This document shows positions 5,900 to 5,900 of a DNA stretch of 5,900 bases, piece after piece (the first letter of the stretch is position 1; each line of letters begins with the position of its first letter). Source of the DNA: Clostridia bacterium (lineage in GTDB: Bacteria > Bacillota > Clostridia > Oscillospirales > CAG-382). The stretch spans positions 1 to 5,900 of the forward strand of contig JAFQII010000011.1 in assembly GCA_017397605.1 (NCBI GenBank), written 5' to 3'. Under the pieces are notes generated by a model that searched no databases, had not been told where the DNA came from, and saw only the letters and a program-made list of their open reading frames with translations. A program made the translations under genes and the position numbers.

Positions 5900-5900
5900 A

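Overview
This window lies inside a single RiPP (ribosomally made, post-translationally modified peptide) locus of the NHLM/Nif11 type. Every gene I can support is on the minus strand, so the operon reads from position 5900 down to 1. Gene order and small spacers suggest one transcript: C-terminal part of an NHLM peptidase/ATPase exporter -> second NHLM ABC exporter protein -> three Nif11-leader precursor peptides -> a 70-residue protein of unknown function -> an ECF-type sigma factor -> N-terminal part of a radical SAM enzyme. Both ends are cut by the window.

Region by region (transcription order): 5899-4832 is the exporter half carrying the last membrane segments and a complete ATPase domain; its expected C39 leader peptidase would lie upstream, outside the window. 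4814-2616 is its ABC partner (732 aa) without a recognisable peptidase. 2615-2526 is the only sizeable spacer and holds a nested inverted repeat followed by T-rich sequence, a plausible attenuator. 2525-2109, 2097-1666 and 1641-1291 are three precursors with related leaders ending in GGG followed by Cys, but with very different cores (11, 6 and 5 Cys). 1257-1045 and 1048-551 overlap as ATGA. 538-2 is the radical SAM enzyme, with a CxxxCxxC cluster and a GGEP motif.

Proposed division of labour: the radical SAM enzyme would modify the Cys-rich cores, the NHLM pair would remove the leaders at the double-glycine site and export the cores, and the sigma factor (perhaps with the 70-aa protein) would control expression. 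The exporter and leader families are well recognised; modification of these three cores by this enzyme is inference.

Organism: gene content, strong AAAGGAG-type ribosome binding sites and roughly balanced base composition suggest a Gram-positive Clostridia-type anaerobe, possibly of the gut Oscillospiraceae/Ruminococcaceae kind. I hold this only moderately. I see no rRNA, tRNA, CRISPR array, insertion sequence or attachment site.
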